Shown here: in pieces, positions 13,206 through 15,191 of the stretch
Layout of the letters: the number at the start of each line of letters is the position of its first letter
How positions within the stretch are numbered: the stretch's first letter is position 1
Assembly (NCBI GenBank): GCA_020440935.1
Contig: JAGRNC010000017.1
Span: 1-15,191, forward strand
From: Leptospiraceae bacterium
GTDB taxonomy: Bacteria; Spirochaetota; Leptospiria; Leptospirales; Leptonemataceae
Direction of reading: 5' to 3'
DNA: 15,191 bases
The notes under the pieces: model-generated
Database searches by the model: none
Told to the model about the DNA's origin: nothing
Seen by the model: the letters and a program-made list of their open reading frames with translations, nothing else
Translations under genes and position numbers: made by a program

Positions 13206-15020
13206 CTAACCAACCACGATGTATTCTGTGGGATAGGTGTAGTGCACCGGCCTTGCTCGCGGCACAAGAGCCAGCAAGAATGTCATGGAGCCCACTCTAC
13301 CTACAAACATGACAATGCACAGTACGGCTTTGCCTTCCGTGCTCAAGGCCGCCGTTATGCCTCGCGAAAGGCCGACAGTACCAAAAGCGGATACAACTTC
13401 GAATACGATGTCAATAAATGGCTTTTCCTCGAAAAACAATAGAGCAAAGATTCCGGAAAATATTGCAAGCAGCGAAAGAAGTACGGTGGAATAGGCTCGC
13501 GCTACCGTATCATCGGATACGGTGCGCCCAAATACTTCCACCTTGTTCTTACCCCTAATCAGATTCATGATATGAACAGTGGCAACGCTAATCGTCGACG
13601 TCTTGATCCCGCCTCCTGTACTCACCGGGCTTGCACCAATCCACATAAGTAAAAATGCAAAGAAAACAGTGGGCATGGACAACAAAGCGGTAGATCGAGT
13701 TTCGAATCCAGCGGTACGCGTAGTTATGGAAAAGAACAAACTGTGAAGCAGCGCGTCGGGGCCGCTCATGTTTGCAAGCAGCGCATCCTTTTCCATGGCA
13801 TAGAAGGCAAGGGTACCAAAAACAAGAAGGATGGCAGTAGAGATCAATACCAGCCTTGTGCTGACGTTAAATCGATGATGCACGGACGTGGGGTACCGTA
13901 TCCTGTGATACATCGCTCGAAGTACCGGGAATCCAAGGCCACCCAGAACAATAAGCCCCATGAACGGAACAATGGAATACCCGGGAAGTTCGGCCAGCGA
14001 CACCAGACTGTCGCTATAGAGCGAAAAGCCGGCATTGCAGAATGCCGAGACGCTGTGAAAGATTGCATGAAACCAGGGATTTGTTCCGGTGCCCTGAAAA
14101 TTCGCGGGTATACTCTGGTGCAAAAAGTAAGCGCCAATACCCTCAATAATAAGTGTGAAGACTGCAATAACGCGAACAATTTTTCGAACTTCACCGAGGC
14201 TATCCTCGCTTAGCAGATCCCGCATCAACAACTGCTCCGAGATACTGTGGCCGCCTGCAAGAAAAAGAGAGAAAAACGAGGTCAAGGTCATCAGACCAAG
14301 TCCGCCAATTTGAATGAGAATCAGAATGACGATTTGGCCGGCAAATGTGAAATCTCTGGAAATATCCACCGGCGAAAGCCCGGTGACGCATGTGGCGCTC
14401 ACTGCGATAAAGAAACGATCAATGGAGGAAACCGGCGCAGCAGTAAATCGGGGCAGCGATAGAAGGGCATAGCCCGACAGGATTACAATGATAAAACTTC
14501 CCACGAAGATCATGGCCGGATTGACTCGCAGGAATCGCAATGCCTGGATTCGCCGAACCAGGTGAATCAGGTTGTTCAGAACAAAGAGCCCCTGGCTAAT
14601 CGCCAGAAACAATAGCACCGTTGTGGCAGAAGTCAGCCCTCGGGCGTCCAGATAGGAGATCAATGGATCGCGAAATATCCACTGAAAGATGACCAGGCCA
14701 GCCAGCAAGATCTCCATCTTATGTTGCCGCAGATGCTCCCGAACCGTAGGCTTTGCGAAGATTAAGCTAACAATTTCGTAGGCTACCAGAATGACCAGAA
14801 TTGCCTCGGTAGTCATGGTGGCCAGTGGCCGGTAACGCGCCGTAATTCCGAATCCGATCTCCATAACGAGTATGGCTCCGGATGCAGCCCCGGCCAGAAA
14901 AAAGATCAGCCGAAAAAAGGGATGAATATGATGGTGATACTGATTGCGATTCGCATAGTAAGACCTTCGGAGTGCCGAAAGGGAGCGCGAGAGGTCTCGC
15001 CGCAACCGAAAAATCTTCAT
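13206..15020 (-). CDS. ktrB: KtrB/TrkH-type K+ transporter with an extra N-terminal four-helix module
   Basis: This is the pore subunit of a Ktr/Trk K+ uptake system in the inner membrane. The 604 residues exceed the roughly 450 of a usual KtrB. The core (about 165-604) has four membrane-pore-membrane repeats whose filter glycines are visible: G214 in CVTGL, G331 in CNAGF, G438 in RTAGF and G550 in GTVGL. The family gating loop GASPVSTGGGIKTST is at 462-476 and FVGRVGSMTFLLAL lies near the end. Residues 1-160 are an additional module with four hydrophobic helices (about 34-58, 70-90, 102-118, 131-155) and an arginine-rich exit (R156, R157, R162, R165), similar to a voltage-sensor domain. The ATG at 15020 lacks a clear ribosome-binding site. 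A weak minus-strand promoter candidate is CTGACA-N17-ATGAAT (15097 to 15069). ktrA follows in the same operon. Confidence 0.93.
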   Translation of the reverse strand: MKIFRLRRDLSRSLSALRRSYYANRNQYHHHIHPFFRLIFFLAGAASGAILVMEIGFGITARYRPLATMTTEAILVILVAYEIVSLIFAKPTVREHLRQHKMEILLAGLVIFQWIFRDPLISYLDARGLTSATTVLLFLAISQGLFVLNNLIHLVRRIQALRFLRVNPAMIFVGSFIIVILSGYALLSLPRFTAAPVSSIDRFFIAVSATCVTGLSPVDISRDFTFAGQIVILILIQIGGLGLMTLTSFFSLFLAGGHSISEQLLMRDLLSEDSLGEVRKIVRVIAVFTLIIEGIGAYFLHQSIPANFQGTGTNPWFHAIFHSVSAFCNAGFSLYSDSLVSLAELPGYSIVPFMGLIVLGGLGFPVLRAMYHRIRYPTSVHHRFNVSTRLVLISTAILLVFGTLAFYAMEKDALLANMSGPDALLHSLFFSITTRTAGFETRSTALLSMPTVFFAFLLMWIGASPVSTGGGIKTSTISVATVHIMNLIRGKNKVEVFGRTVSDDTVARAYSTVLLSLLAIFSGIFALLFFEEKPFIDIVFEVVSAFGTVGLSRGITAALSTEGKAVLCIVMFVGRVGSMTFLLALVPRARPVHYTYPTEYIVVG

Positions 15021-15117
15021 ATTACCAACGACTCAGATGGCCCCGGCGGTGTCATCTTTTCTCTTGCCATTCATTGTCCAGGGCTGCACCTTGTCAGAGA
15101 TGCTAAGAGAAGGATTT

Positions 15118-15191
15118 ATGAGCATCAAGATTCTGGCCTCCTATCGCCAGTTGCTCAAGACCTTTCGGGAAAGAGTTCCCGAAGGGGAGGA
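15118..15191 (+). CDS. Start of an unidentified gene, cut by the window edge
   Basis: An ATG at 15118 is preceded by AGAGAAGGA, a good ribosome-binding sequence at suitable distance, and opens a frame without stops to the window end. The 24 visible residues begin MSIKILASYRQLLKTFRERV and look like a soluble, helical N-terminus. That is too little to assign a family. It is divergent from ktrB with a 97-base gap in which I found no convincing promoter for this strand. A strong hairpin lies within these first codons. Confidence 0.55.
   Translation, partial: MSIKILASYRQLLKTFRERVPEGE
15161..15186 (+). repeat. Eleven-base-pair hairpin within the first codons of the edge gene
   Basis: CCTTTCGGGAA (15161-15171) pairs with TTCCCGAAGGG (15176-15186) around an AGAG loop, with a single T-G wobble. 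It starts 43 bases after the ATG at 15118. It may influence translation of that gene or be part of its regulation. No T tract follows within the visible five bases. Confidence 0.7.

Noticed and set aside
14030..14047. CGGCATT-N4-AATGCCG hairpin inside ktrB
   Set aside because: Seven pairs within a conserved coding stretch for the second pore loop; plausible by chance and codon constraint.
13743..14213. 156-codon plus-strand open frame opposite ktrB
   Set aside because: It lies over conserved transporter sequence, including the CNAGF pore loop, and its translation is highly charged without family features.
1..15191. Mobile element, prophage, CRISPR array, tRNA or rRNA
   Set aside because: I saw no transposase or integrase motifs, no tandem direct repeats with spacers, no cloverleaf with a GGTTCGA-type arm and no rRNA-like stretch in the gaps, all of which are under 200 bases.

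Overview
This looks like an ordinary chromosomal segment of a diderm (Gram-negative-type) bacterium with roughly balanced GC content. Lipoproteins, a predicted outer-membrane beta-barrel and an AsmA-like protein all indicate two membranes. The Na+-pumping NADH:quinone reductase (Nqr) indicates a respiring organism with sodium bioenergetics. The relaxed lipobox of ApbE, the mix of families and the pgsA-recA pairing would fit a Leptospira-like spirochaete (Leptospirales) or another non-proteobacterial diderm. That placement is a weak inference. I see no transposase, integrase, phage gene, CRISPR array, rRNA or tRNA.

Layout. (1) 1-3070 is the end of an nqr locus. It holds the 3' part of nqrE, all of nqrF, a strong rho-independent terminator, apbE (flavin transferase that flavinylates NqrB/NqrC) and, convergent to apbE, nqrM (iron-site maturation factor). 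(2) 3209-8799 is an envelope block. A large leftward gene encodes a secreted zinc-peptidase-like domain, a TolB/PD40-type propeller and an Omp85-type barrel in one chain. Divergent from it, with a very short gap, is an AsmA-like gene whose end overlaps a small lipoprotein gene. (3) 8923-12356 is a rightward housekeeping block: an XRE-type DNA-binding protein, a CDP-alcohol phosphatidyltransferase (PgsA-like), recA, and argC overlapping recA by an ATGA. (4) 12442-15020 is a leftward K+ uptake operon. The pore subunit (KtrB/TrkH type) carries an extra N-terminal four-helix module that resembles a voltage-sensor domain, and it is followed by its RCK regulator (KtrA type). (5) At the right edge an unidentified rightward gene begins at 15118.

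How the genes fit together. The Nqr complex builds a sodium gradient and ApbE and NqrM complete its cofactors. The Ktr system at the other end belongs to a family whose K+ uptake is often Na+-dependent, so both ends of the window touch sodium/potassium homeostasis. The middle block is envelope biogenesis (barrel/protease fusion, AsmA-like, lipoprotein, phospholipid synthase) next to core DNA repair.

The items most worth a second look are the voltage-sensor-like extension on the K+ transporter, the peptidase-propeller-barrel fusion with its crowded divergent start region, and several unusually perfect inverted repeats inside coding sequences. I do not see evidence of a wholly new multi-gene system.
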